A stretch of 64,000 nucleotides of DNA from Sistotremastrum niveocremeum HHB9708. Its lineage: Eukaryota > Basidiomycota > Agaricomycetes > Sistotremastrales > Sistotremastraceae. Where the stretch lies: positions 57,569-121,568 of the forward strand of contig KV419427.1 in assembly GCA_001630475.1 (NCBI GenBank), given 5' to 3'. The translations under genes were made by a program, and so were the position numbers. This document shows, piece by piece, positions 49,247-60,575 of this stretch (position 1 is its first letter; each line of letters begins with the position of its first letter). The notes beneath the pieces are model-generated. The model did no database searches, was not told where the DNA came from, and was given only the letters and a program-made list of their open reading frames with translations.

Positions 49247-49896
49247 TAAGGATGAACACGAATACACCAGAAAAAAGGATACCCATGGATGTACCTACCC
49301 AGGTACCTGTCTTTTTCAGCTTTCACAGGTCCAGGTACACCATCTACTAAAAATCTCACAGGTCCGAGTATTGGAAATCTCAAAATTTTGTTTACTCAGG
49401 TACCCCATGGATATACCTGTCTAGAGGACAGGTCTCCTCTGAGTCTCAGATTCACATAATATCCTCCAATACCAGCTCAAATCTCATTATTACACCACTT
49501 ATAATTGATAAATATAAATCAGAGACAAGGATATTTGGGTCTTAATTGAGTCTTCAGTATCCATTGGGCATCTATTTGGACTTGAGTTGAGGTACTTGGG
49601 TTCAATCTGGATACCCAAAAGCACTCAGATACTTGAGTATGGGTGTTCATATGGATTTTTTATGACATATTGGTACTCAGGTATGGATACTTGAGTCTGG
49701 TTTGGGTACTTTTTTTACTCAGTTCTACTCATATCCATATACTCACATGTATATCCAGGTACCCCAAGTAGGTACCTAGGTTTGAGAAAATCAATGTCAC
49801 AAAAAAATTTCACAGGTCTGAGTATGGGTCCCAAGGGCTAAGGTACCTGCCTGTAAGGTACCCATATTCATGAGTCCATATTCGTGTTCATCCTTA
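49247..49896. mobile_element. Non-autonomous hAT-like element 3 (650 bp)
   Basis: Ends TAAGGATGAACACGAATA and TATTCGTGTTCATCCTTA are perfectly inverted over 18 bp, flanked by the exact duplication AGCGGTCG at 49239-49246 and 49897-49904. The interior is rich in GGTACCT/AGGTACC words and almost free of CpG. No transposase. Its terminal sequence TAAGGATGAACACG differs at one base from that of element 4. Confidence 0.92.
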
Positions 49897-49992
49897 AGCG
49901 GTCGGCTTCGTACAGAAACCCGAGATCAAGGGCGATTACCATTCGTATTTTCCCTACCCAATCGATTGGACAGAAAATGGACTGGTCATCAT

Positions 49993-50794
49993 TAAGGCTG
50001 AACACGGCTCACCCACGGGTTATCCGTGATCCGGATCCTCAGGTATGAGCACTCTCGAAACTCAAACCCAGATCCGGACCCTATCCGGAGCCGTTTTATC
50101 CGGATCCGCGGGATCCGAACCCGCGGATTGAGCCGTATCCGTTGCGATCGATCCGAGGATCACGGATGATCCACGGAAATGATATATATAAATCATTTTT
50201 ATATTCGTTTATTTTAAATGATATTTTAAATAATATATCTAACGTTTTCCGACATCATCTCCCTGCCCTCCAAGTCTACATCCAACCCATTATCCAGCCA
50301 TCCATCCCTTATCTCCCTTCCAATCCCTCTATTTCTTCTTGCAGATGTTGTCTTCAGTCCATTTGACAGTGCTGAGATGCTGAGGGACGCAGGTGATGTT
50401 GAGGAAGGGGGTGGATCCGCGAGATGTTGCTGGTTGGTGGTGGAGGGAGAGGCCGAGGTCGAAGTGCTGAGTTTGAATGTGCTCGCGCGGTGTTGAACGA
50501 TCAATGTTTGATCGCAAACTGATCACGATCGTAAACGAGGACAAACAAAACTCGAGTAAATAGTCGGAAAATAATATTTATATTGAATAAAATATTCGAA
50601 AATAATAAATATATTAATTTGTCCCGGATCTCGGATATCCGCGGGTAAGGCCGATTTCGGCGAAATCGAAACCCAGAGCCGGGCGCTATCCGGAGCCGCG
50701 GATCACGGATATAACGGATCCGGGTCATCGCGGCTCCGGATAAGGATTTCCGCGGGTTAACCTGCGGGTGACCTGGATCTGTTGTTCAGCCTTA
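49993..50794. mobile_element. Non-autonomous hAT-like element 4 (802 bp)
   Basis: Left end TAAGGCTGAACACGG, right end GTTGTTCAGCCTTA, flanked by the exact duplication GTCATCAT at 49985-49992 and 50795-50802. Dense subterminal palindromes built on GGATCCG, ATCCGG and CGCGGGT occupy both ends. The centre (about 50250-50530) is of different composition and may be captured host sequence. No transposase. Confidence 0.9.
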
Positions 50795-50923
50795 GTCATC
50801 ATTGAGTTGAGCTGGGCGATACGCGAGGACGATATCCATAAGGGAACAGAAGAAAGTTTGATCGAAAGCGACATCGTCGGCCAAGAGGAGTACGCCAGTA
50901 TACTGGCACATTCGACAACTTGA

Positions 50924-51779
50924 TGGGCGCGCTTCATGTCGCTCTATCGTTGGTCGATGGATCGCGGATGATCTGATAATACTAGAATCAGTACGATCGA
51001 TCAAAACCAAGGGGCATGCGTAATAAAAATTTATGATATGACGTCGGAAAATTTTATTAAGGCGTCTTTGACCCTGTACCCTGAGATTAAAACTCCGAAA
51101 AATAATAAATATATTAATTTAAGCCTCCAGACCAACTTCCGACGGCTTCAACAGGCTTTAGCGCCTGTAGTCAATGCCCAGAAGCGTCCGTAAGGTTGTT
51201 TCCGAGCACGGCGTGAGTTTGTCACAAGTCGTGACCTGTGACTCCGGAGCGTGACATTTGTGTGACGAAGTGACGTCCAAGGAGGTAACAGGCCCCTGCA
51301 ACTACCAATCATAAATTGAAGCTCTCTCTGGCAAGCTTAACATCATTCTAGACATGGCTGATGATCGATCGTGTGCTCAGATAACCTGTAGATTAATATA
51401 AAAAGTATGTCGAAAAATTTCTTTAAGGCCCTCGGAAACCCTGACCCTGACCACCCTGTGTCTCGGCATTTGCCGATGCATGCCCCTTGATCAAAACGTG
51501 AGTGCATCGATAAAACATGGCGAGACTCGTATACGTATTGCTTCGTCAATAGTGAGCGTTGAACGGGTACTAGTACTATCGGCATTAAGGTGGAGAAACG
51601 GCGATGGGGGTAGTGATCAAGGTAGCCTGAGAGGACAATGCATATGGACGACGAGAGATTCGGAAGCGAGTTTCGGTATCGGGATTCGGAGGCCTAGGGC
51701 GGAAGGCGAAGGAAATGTTGCCCGAGTAACCCGAAACACTCTCATTTGTTCTCCACACTCCCTACTGTTCTGATAACTT
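50924..51779. other. Intergenic region right of the element cluster
   Basis: Contains AT-rich words also found inside element 4 (ATAATAAATATATTAATTT at about 50600 and 51100), suggesting an older, decayed insertion; no terminal repeats or duplication could be matched. No gene seen. Confidence 0.35.
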
Positions 51780-52540
51780 ACGTTGAAAGTCAATCAGTGC
51801 CTAGCCGACGACCACTGGCATCCTGACAACATTTTTCAGCTGCATCAAATGCCGGACAAACTCGTCCAGGCCGAAAACCAGGATACTGATCCCATCGATC
51901 CCGTTCGTATCTTTCTGCCCAATGCATGGCTCGAATTCTCATATCCTATTATGGAAACCTCAAGCCCGAAAGACTATACCGAATCTGGGGTCTGCCTTCC
52001 TCAGCTGCCCAGATGGTATCCTACTACAAAACTACGATTATCAACGACCCGGAAATCAAACTATCAAGAGACGAGATGAGCGATGTTCTAGACGAAATCA
52101 CAGCGTCTGTCAAGACAAGATCGGGTCTTCCATTCCTGCTGTGCCATTTCATACGTGAATATGGGTACTATCTTGTTTTTTTTTTTTGTTTTTTTTTTGA
52201 AGGAGACCCATGTCAGATTGAGGTGCCACACAATCTCGGAGCGAGAGAAGGATTCATGGATTTGATTATCAGATTGGGTGAACTCGTCCAAGCTCCTTTG
52301 GATGACGACGGAACACCTCATATTCAAGAATATACTCTCCATCCGGATGATGGTAAGACTTCTATCGTTGAGGCTAAGGCGTGGTTGACTTGTAAAAGAG
52401 ATGAAGGGATAACTACAGAAGGTACTTATAGGAGTTTGTCGAAGGCACTCGATGCGGCTCTGCGAAGTGAGATAGCGTTGGAGAGCGGTCATGGTACTGA
52501 GTATATTATTGACGTTTCGCGAGCCTTTAGTCCACGATAA
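51780..52540 (+). CDS. Uncharacterised spliced protein (3' part clear, 5' part uncertain)
   Basis: The clear 3' part encodes ERLYRIWGLPSSAAQMVSYY, IKLSRDEMSDVLDEITASVK, GLPFLLCHFI and, after a probable intron 52155-52202 containing a long T run, DPCQIEVPHNLGAREGFMDL, IIRLGELVQAPLDDDGTPHI and DVSRAFSPR, with TAA at 52538. Upstream, VQAENQDTDPIDP in another frame could be joined by an intron with a GTTCGT donor near 51903 and an acceptor near 51963. No ATG-initiated first exon could be fixed. No family recognised; acidic, soluble, about 200 residues or more. Confidence 0.45.
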
Positions 52541-55500
52541 CGACGACATCGAGAGTATTGACATTTTGGATAATGGACACGCTACACGCGTTTTCAGCCG
52601 TCCGTTTTCGTGCCCGCGAAATGAATTTCGAATTTCCAAATTCGAAGACGTGAGCGCGAGTGATGAAGACCGATTGGATCGAGGATACGTAAGATAGGAT
52701 TGGCGGATGTTGGGTCGTCAAAGTTTATTTCGGACCCGATAGGAGATGGGAGTATAGACTTGCACAGCGTAGCATTGATTTGACTAGTACTGTGCCCGCA
52801 GTTGATCTGTATGCTACATGTACTCGAGGCGTAGGACGATATCCGGTATCCATACGATCAGAGTGGAAGAATGAGATGATCGTCATTGAGATCGACGTCG
52901 ACAAGTAATGGCGGGCCATGAAAAACATCTCAGTACTAGTATACTGGAGTATTCAACAGACTGTCCCACGGCTACAACGCCGAGTGAGATCAAGATCCAC
53001 GATGACTCTGAGTCGGATAGACTCGACTTTGCTGCGATTGATCTGCTGGTGTTACGATAAGGATAGTGACGGTGGGTTGAGACAGATCCGAGTGAAAGTT
53101 GAGAGTTTAGAATTTAGAGGATAGCTAGCTACGACGAGGACTCGGGGGAGGACGGCTAGAATTTTTGCTTTATACTGTATCTATAGGTATCGGGATCGGG
53201 TGGTCTTGGCAGTTGGAATCGAGGTAGCAATATGAAGCGAAAGACAGCGCTGATATCGACAAGCTGGCACGCACAAGACACGCGTTCAAAGCGTGTCTAC
53301 AGGTCGTAATAGATTGGCTGTCGATTAACGTAAATATACGTCTAGCCGATCAGATCGACAGTGCCAGGACTAATGTGCCCGTGGGGAAATTTAAAGAAGA
53401 TCGCGGTCGGTTGATCTTTGACTTTTCCCACAGCTGGGTTGGAGACAGAGACAGAGACAGAGGCACAGAGTAAGACTGAGAACGCGATGGATCTGAAAGC
53501 GGGATGAAAGTATCAGACGTGGTACGCAAGAATCGATGATTTATCTGACGCCCCAGACCAGCTTCGATATCCGCGGCACTCGGATCGGCGGACCTGAAGA
53601 ACCATCGATCATCGATCGCAATTCAGATCCGGATTTCGATTAGAGTTTGACATTTGACAGCGACGTGTCACGGTCGTGTGGCGCAACTTCGAATCTCACC
53701 ACAGTACGAGCTAGTGTATGGGCCAATATGTCGGTCCAGGACCTGGGATTCAGTTAGATTATGGTGTTCCTGGCGGGACCTGTTAACTTGAGAGACTTGA
53801 TCAATTGACATCGTGGACGCTGTCAGATCTAGGTGGGAGCCTCGGATGGATCGATAAGAGAGATGGCCCGGGAAGATGTAGATGTATCGTGAGACTAGAC
53901 GCGATTCTACGAGTGCGTGGATGGAGATCTTGTATCGCGCGAGCCTCAAAATGGCGTGCTATGGCACGGCGCCAACTTGTGGAAGATGAAGTGAATGATG
54001 AATTCTCTTGGCAGTCGGGATTCACTGATTTGATAGAAAATCATTTTGATAGAGTAGGCACACTGAAATAGAGTGATAGACGTACCTGTACCTGTACCTA
54101 TGAACTCGGTCCTGGGCCTCAGACCTTAAGCCTGCTACCGTACGGAGTCCGGTGACTATGGTCCCATCTCTGATTCGTCGGTCCTTCGCTCGTCGGTCTT
54201 TCGGGTTCGAAGATCAAACTGAACATGAGGGGCAAGACACGGATTCGCTGGGTGAGACGCGTTCTCGGCTTCTCATGGGTATCTCATGCACCAGCCCGGC
54301 CGTATGGGTCGCGTTCCGTCAAGTTGTCAACGCTCCTGAGAGAGATTTTAGGAACCGTATGGTACGCCGTACGACGATCATGATCATGAAGGCCACTGAC
54401 CTGTCGTATAATACCGATACACGGCAAAGGTCAACTAGAATAAGGGGCAGAGATAATAAGAGATCGATCAAAACGACGAGGATTTCTTGAAGGTAACATC
54501 CGTGAGGCTTGGTCCGAATTGGAGATGCACGTCCTGCTAGTGATAGATCGGGAGGATGAGCTTTACGCTGAGAGACTCATTGAAAGAAAGTGACATACGT
54601 ACCTGGTCCTAGCTATAGACTTGATAACAGCACGGTACGTCTCCCCCAAATCGTCAATCGGGGTCCTCCGGCTGTTGGGCCTTTTTTGTCGGTCTTTCGG
54701 GTTGGAGATCAACATGCGCATGAGGTACAAGAGACAGATTCGCTGGGTGAGACGTGCTCCCAGCTCCCAAGCAGATTTGATGGTAACGATTCCGCCCGTA
54801 TGGCTCGCCTGAGAGTTATTTTAGGATAGCGTATGGTTCAATGACGAGGATCAGTGATAGGTCGTTAATTGGGATAGAGCGGCTTAGCACTTGACATCAG
54901 AGTCCGTTCATTAAAGGATAATCGAACTTGAATACACCGCCGTATAGTAGCTCGTTTTACAGCGTTCCGCGCTCATAGATCTGCAGGTTGTAGCCTAGCG
55001 TTTTGACGTGGTCATGTAAGGATATGTACTGTAGGAACCGTGCCAGTACACTGGTGTGGTACCACGATACGTTTCGATTGAGCGGCTTTCATGCCCTTGA
55101 TGATCATCGATTCATCGTCAAAGTGTAAACGGGCCGTAAAGCGGACGGAGTGACGTTCACTCCTGCTTGCTCCTGCGCTCGCGGCGCGCTGGCGCTGGGT
55201 CAATGGATCCGAGAGAGAGGTAGCTTATCGGAGTTGCTCCGTTTAGGACATGGGATTGGAATTGCTGGTTCTTAGTTTGAAGCCTCGGAGGATGTAGTGG
55301 ACCAGAGAATGGGGAGCGAGATACGATATTGGAATGTGAAGTGAGATGGCAGCTGTTGATATCGCGGAGACTGATGGAATGAGAACTTGTGACCCTCACT
55401 CGCAGAACTTGCGATTCTCAGAAGAGCAAGCCTCGTTTCTTCGTACGTCGTACGTCGTACGTAGGATGTAGCTGAATGGGTGATGGGTGATAGCTTGACA

Positions 55501-56021
55501 ACTTGACAGTCCTTGGTGATGGCATGGCATCGCTAGTCGGGACTCAGATCTCAGATCTCAGAGTCGAGGAACGGACTGGAGACGAATAAAGAAAGGATAT
55601 ATGACAGGAGATGTCGGTGTCTATGAGATTGTTACGTAGGCCAAGTACTCGGCGAGGCACTGTTCCTATCCGGCAACGCGGCATTCCAGAATAGAAAACC
55701 AATGTCTCAGATTGAAGGAGGAAACGGGATGCCGGGCCATACAATGTGAAAAACGGGGGTGATTCAGCTGGGAAGAAGCGTTCGGAACTGTCGGTTCGTG
55801 AGAGTCCCCCAGTCTATCTATAGCTCATTCAATACAATCGAGAAACAGGATAACGGATCAGTGTCCCAGATTCGGGGGTCGTGCGAGTCCCCGCAAATTT
55901 TCGTAGAATTGCCTAGTTGGGTGGATTAAGTTCGAGCTCCGCCAGGTCGGCGAGGTAGTCGGCGCCAAGATTTGTTCTCGTATCTTGTATTGACGGATAG
56001 ACAGGAGAGGGAGAGACGACG
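52541..56021. other. Intergenic region with a diverged duplication
   Basis: 3.5 kb without a supported gene. Short frames abound on both strands but none shows a motif or splices. It includes the diverged direct repeat at 54152-54850 and, on the right, the promoter of the velvet gene. Confidence 0.4.
54152..54850 (+). repeat. Diverged direct duplication (two units of about 250-330 bp)
   Basis: Segments at about 54152-54400 and 54640-54840 share blocks in the same order: GTCGGTCTTTCGGGTT, GAGATCAA-like, GATTCGCTGGGTGAGACG, CCGTATGG, GAGAG..TTTTAGGA and GCGTATGGT-like. Between blocks they differ by many substitutions and indels. The duplicated sequence is not obviously coding on either strand. 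Confidence 0.6.
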
Positions 56022-59000
56022 ATGCAAGCTCCCGCGCCCGAGAGTAGTGGGTCCCCGCCTATGATGCCTTCGCTCAGTGCGTATCATTATGATCGGAGTA
56101 AAGTGTGAGTACTTTTCTTTTACTTAGCAGAGGGGGGAAAGAGTCCGGGGTTATTCGTGGAATGAGAGGAATCCGGCAGAGTACCATGCTCTGCAAACCC
56201 AACGAGTGGAACGAACCCGTTCTGCGGGCCCGACTCGTCCAGTCGTTTGGGACGAGCGATGCTTTTCTTATATTCCTTTTACTCATTCCCTTCTCATCTC
56301 CCTCGTCGTCGTCGTCCTCGTTCCGTCTGAATTGTGTGGCTGACGATGAGCGTTGATAGAGACTATGAACTCACCGTTCGTCAAGAACCAAAGCAAGCCC
56401 GTATGTGCGGTATAGGCGGCAAAGGTACCCTCCCCCTCCCTCCCCCACCAATCTGTACTAACATCGCCATAGCCGATCGACGACCAATCGACCCACCCCC
56501 CATCGTCCAACTAAAAGTCCTCGAATCTCCCTCCCGTCCCTCCTCCCCCTCCGCCTCAACGACATCCCCCCCAATCCCCCCCACATCCCCGCAATCATTC
56601 CTCCAAAATCCCTACTACTTCATGTTCGCCTCCCTCGCTTCTCCAGATAACGACGAAGAACAACATTTGCTTAAAGATAATAAGACACGCGCGACTACTG
56701 GGAGTGTGGTTTCGAGTCTTTATCATTTGAAGGATACGGAGAATGGAGGGATTGATGCTGGTTTTTTCGTGTTTCCGGATTTGAGCGTGAGAGTTGAGGG
56801 GAGTTATAGACTCAAGTTGACGCTTTTTGAAGTTATTGGGTACGTTCCCCGACTGCCGACCGTAGGGAGGCCTGCATTGTTGACAATAATGCGTAGACCC
56901 CAAGTCCACTTTTGCAAATCAGTCTTCTCCCGCCCATTCTACGTCTTCTCCGCTAAAAAGTTCCCCGGCATGGAAGGTACCCCTCCTTCCTCTCTCGTTC
57001 TATTTTGATTTGATGTGAATGCTAATGATAATATAGAATCAACGCCCCTCTCAATGTCCCTCGCAGATCAAGGAATCAAAATCCGTATACGGAAAGATAT
57101 AAGAGTGCGGAAGAGACCTATGATGTTGCCTCCTGTTCCTACTCCTACGGACGAACGCGACCAGAGGGAGCGTAGCGACCGTGATCGCGACCGTAGCGAG
57201 CGAGGGGATCGTTCTGAGCGTGATCGGGAACGCGAAAGGGATGGCGGAAGGGGGGATAGGGAAAGGGGGGAAAGGGATGGAGGAAGAGAGAGAGACGGAG
57301 GGAGGGACAGAGAGAGGGATAGAGATTCGGATAGCGAAGTTGAAGGCCGAAAAAGGAAGAAGAAGAAATCAAACGAAGGACTCGCTATCGCCCCCTCCTC
57401 CTCATCCTCTCACAATTCATCATTCCCTCCTCACCCTTCGTCGTCCTCTTCCGGTGGGAGAAGGGAGAAGGACGAGCCGGAGCCGTACTCTGCGTACTCG
57501 CAACATCACTCCGCGCCCGTTAACCTTCATCCTCATCATTCGCACCAGGGAGGATATGGAGGAGGGTATATGCACCCCCCTCCCCCACCTCCACCTTCGA
57601 GCTCATACATGTCCTACGCAGGCCCATCAGGACCCGCACATCCTTACAACACACCTTCCACACCCTCCTCTCACCCCTCCAACCCTTCCTCCTCGAATCC
57701 TTCCGAGTATTATAGAGGACCTCCGCCGTTGACTCCGGGTGGAGGACAAGCGTACCCTGTTAGTCATCCGTGGGCGAATGTAGGTGTTGTTCCGCCGCTG
57801 CCGCCGCATATGCAGGCGCAACAGCAGCAGGCTCAGCAACAATCTCAGGCGTCGCAGAGTCATGGGCAATCCCAATGGAATGCCTACGAGTCTGCTCCAC
57901 CACCACCACCTCCTGCATCGGCTGGAGGAGCTGGGGAATACTCTGCTCCTCCTCCTCCTTCGTCGAACGCCGCACATACATCGTCGACCGAGACCGATAC
58001 TGGCGCGTCCACGAACGCTACGAGCTCAACTGCTCCTCCTCCAGCGAACGCGTCGAATTCAGCGACTGCATCTCCAGAAAGAGCATACGACTATAGACGT
58101 ACCAGCGGTCCTCCTCCTCCTCCTCCTCCAGGACCGGGAGCAGGACCAACATCAGCTACGTCGGGCTCGTCTCCGCCTTCGAATTCATTACCTCCTCCTC
58201 CTCCGCCGCCGCCTTCCGCTCCAACTCAAGGACAAGGACAAGGACAACCTTACTATTCGACACCGGGTGTGTATTATCCTCCTCCTCCTCAGAATCAAGG
58301 ACAAGGACAGAGTCAACCGCCTACACCTGGACAAGGACCGGGACCGGGTCAACAGGGTCAACAGGGTGATATGCAACAGCAGCAGTTTATGGCTCATCAA
58401 CAACAACAACAACAACAACAAGCGCAGTATGTACAGGGGTATGGATATAATACCTTCGGGACGTTCGGTGGTCCTCCGCCTCCGCCGCCTGGATCGGCTG
58501 GGTACGGATATCCACAACCGCCGCCTCCCCCACCTGGCTCTGCCTCTGCGCCTGGTACGACGTCGGCTTCTGCGTCGGCTGGTGCACCACAGGGACAAGG
58601 GACGATATCGATTCCGGCTCAAAACGCCAATGCCTCTACGAACGCAGGTTCGAGTGGTCCAAGCGGTCCAAGCGGAGCGACTACGGGATCGGGATCGCCA
58701 ACTCCTGGTACGAGTCAATCACTTCCATTACATCCTCCCCCCGCTACACCTTCTCAACCTCAACCTCAACAAACCCCTCCGCAAGGTCAATGGAACGCTT
58801 ACTCCGCTCCCCCAGGACCCGGGGCAGGAGGACCGGGAGGACCGGGAGGGGTGTCGAGTCCTTATTACGATCATCGATATCAACCTCCCCCGCCGCAACA
58901 TCATCAACAGCATCAACAACATGGTGTATATCAAGGACAGTCCCTCCCGCCTGTTATGCATCAGTTCCCTCCTCCTCCTCCTCCTCCTCCTCCACCGACG

Positions 59001-60575
59001 CAAGGTCAGATGGGCGTTCAACAGGGATACGGAGGACACGGATATTCGCTCCCTCTCCCTCATCCTCAATCGCATCCGAATGCGCATATGTACGGACATG
59101 TGCAATACTCGCAACACCCTCCTCCTCCTCCTCCTCCACCGACGCAAGGTCAGATGGGCGTTCAACAGGGATACGGAGGACACGGATATTCGCTCCCTCT
59201 CCCTCATCCTCAATCGCATCCGAATGCGCATATGTACGGACATGTGCAATACTCGCAACACCCTCAACATCCCCAGCAGCATCAGCAGCAGCAGCAGGGG
59301 ATGTTCGTACCTATGATGGGTATGAATGTCGGCGTCGGGATGCAACCTCCTCAGCCCCCTCCCCAACAGCCGTCGCTGTCGCAACAGCAGGCACAGCAAC
59401 AACAGCAGCAACAACCCGTTCAGATGCAATATACGCATCCTAATGCGTATTTACCTCATCCTCATTCTGGCGTCGTCGGTGTTGGCGGTATGCCGAATAT
59501 GGGTGTTGGTGTTGGTGTGGGAGAGATGCCTCCGCCGGGATATAATCCCGTCCCACTCGGTCATGGACATCCTCATGCTCACCCACATGGAGGACACGCG
59601 CATGGACACGCGCATGGTCATGGTCATGGACAGATACCCGTGCCGATGGATATTTCGTACTCACAGGCACAACCTCCTCCCAACTCACTCGCACCCGCTC
59701 AACCTCCTCATCCTGTTCAACAAGCCGCACAAGCGCAAGGACAGATCGCACTGCAGAGTGGATCTCCTCCCCCGAATCATGTGCCTGTTCCTATTTCGAT
59801 TCCTATCGCGCCTTCTTCGTCTTCGCCTGGAGCTCCTTCTGGTCCTTCTGCTGGTCCTGATAGGATCCAGCTTGCACCTATTAGGAGCGTGGAGATGCGT
59901 GAGCGTGATCGGGAAATGCGTGATCGAGAGCGGGATCGAATCGATAGGGAACGCGACCGCGACCGTGATCGAGTGGTTGATCGAGTCGGCGATCGTGGGG
60001 ACCGCGAGCGAGAGAGGGAAAGGGACAGGGAGAGTCTTGGGTTGGGATTGGGTATTGGATTAGGTGGGGGGTTGAGAGAACGTGAGTCGTCGTTGAGGGA
60101 GAGGGATAGAGACGGTCTTCGGGACGGTCTTACGTCAAGAGATCGCGAACGAGAGAGAGAAAGGGACAGGGAGTCTCTCTCGGTCAGAGATCGGGAGAGG
60201 GAGAGGGATAGAGAGAGGGACCGTACTTCGACGAGTGGACGTGATAGAGAACGCGAACGCGACCGCGAAAGAGAAAGAGAAAGGGATAGGGAGAGAGAAC
60301 GAGAGAGGGAAAGAGACCGCGAGCGCGAAGACCCCTCAGACCGTGATCGAGATCCCATCTCCATATCTCTTCGCGAGAGGGAACCTTCGACAATTCGAGA
60401 TCGAGACGAGCGGGACGATGCGAGATACGCCACGTCGGCGTCGGCGTCGGTGTCGGTGAGGGGCGAAGGGAATGGAGGAGGGAATGGGATTGGAGGGAAT
60501 GGGAATGGGAAGAAGAATTTGTTGAGTATTGGGAGTATAATTAGTGATGATCGGGAGAGGGAGAGGACGACTTAG
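56022..60575 (+). CDS. Velvet-domain regulator (VosA/VelB-like) with giant low-complexity tail
   Basis: Exons 56022-56104, 56360-56424, 56473-56839, 56897-56976 and 57037-60575 give 1377 residues. The velvet domain spans about 28-225: YELTVRQEPKQARMCGIGGK, ADRRPIDPPPIVQLKVLE, NPYYFMFASLASPDNDEEQH, DAGFFVFPDLSVRVEGSYRL, KSVFSRPFYVFSAKKFPGME and STPLSMSLADQGIKIRIRKD. Known role: velvet proteins form homo- and heterodimers, bind DNA through an NF-kB-like fold and couple development with secondary metabolism. The remaining 1150 residues are Pro/Gln/His/Gly-rich, then a mixed-charge block of repeated RDRERD/RERERD units from about residue 985, typical of nuclear condensate-forming segments. Most velvet proteins are 350-600 residues, so the tail is exceptional. 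The first intron (255 nt) is unusually long and might hide another exon. Confidence 0.92.
58977..59264 (+). repeat. Tandem duplication of 144 bp inside the velvet tail
   Basis: Two adjacent copies of a 144-bp unit, 58977-59120 and 59121-59264, appear identical on direct comparison. Each encodes 48 residues including PTQGQMGVQQGYGGHGYSLP. The length is a multiple of three, so the frame is kept. The lack of differences points to a recent duplication or slippage. Confidence 0.9.

Larger units (their letters stand above)
47596..50923 (+). pseudogene. Coding-like host segments interrupted by four hAT-like elements
   Basis: When the four elements and one copy of each 8-bp duplication are ignored, the remaining host pieces read as protein across two junctions. 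Left junction: WARIEMYSGTDNA continues into AARREVGRSRIKNGSL across 47725-48390. Right junction: KPEIKGDYHSYFPYPIDWTE, NGLVII continues into ELSWAIREDDIHKGTEESLI and ESDIVGQEEYASILAHSTT across 49985-50802, ending at TGA 50921. The second junction gives TNEEWPNLRPTKLEEADQRK across 48537-49058. The pieces are not all in one frame, so introns or decay must lie between them, and no family is recognised. I infer a former gene broken by insertions. Confidence 0.4.

Noticed and set aside
52165-52202. Long poly-T run read as coding (VFFFCFFF)
   Set aside because: More likely part of a short intron ending TTTGAAG; reading it as protein gives an implausible Phe run.
57145-60459. Long open frames in the other frames and strand of the velvet tail (for example 57784-59316 plus, 58728-59438 minus, 59777-60433 minus)
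   Set aside because: They are shadows of repetitive Pro/Gln and Arg/Asp/Glu codons; their products are simple Leu/Arg/Ser repeats and the velvet frame alone is spliced and conserved.
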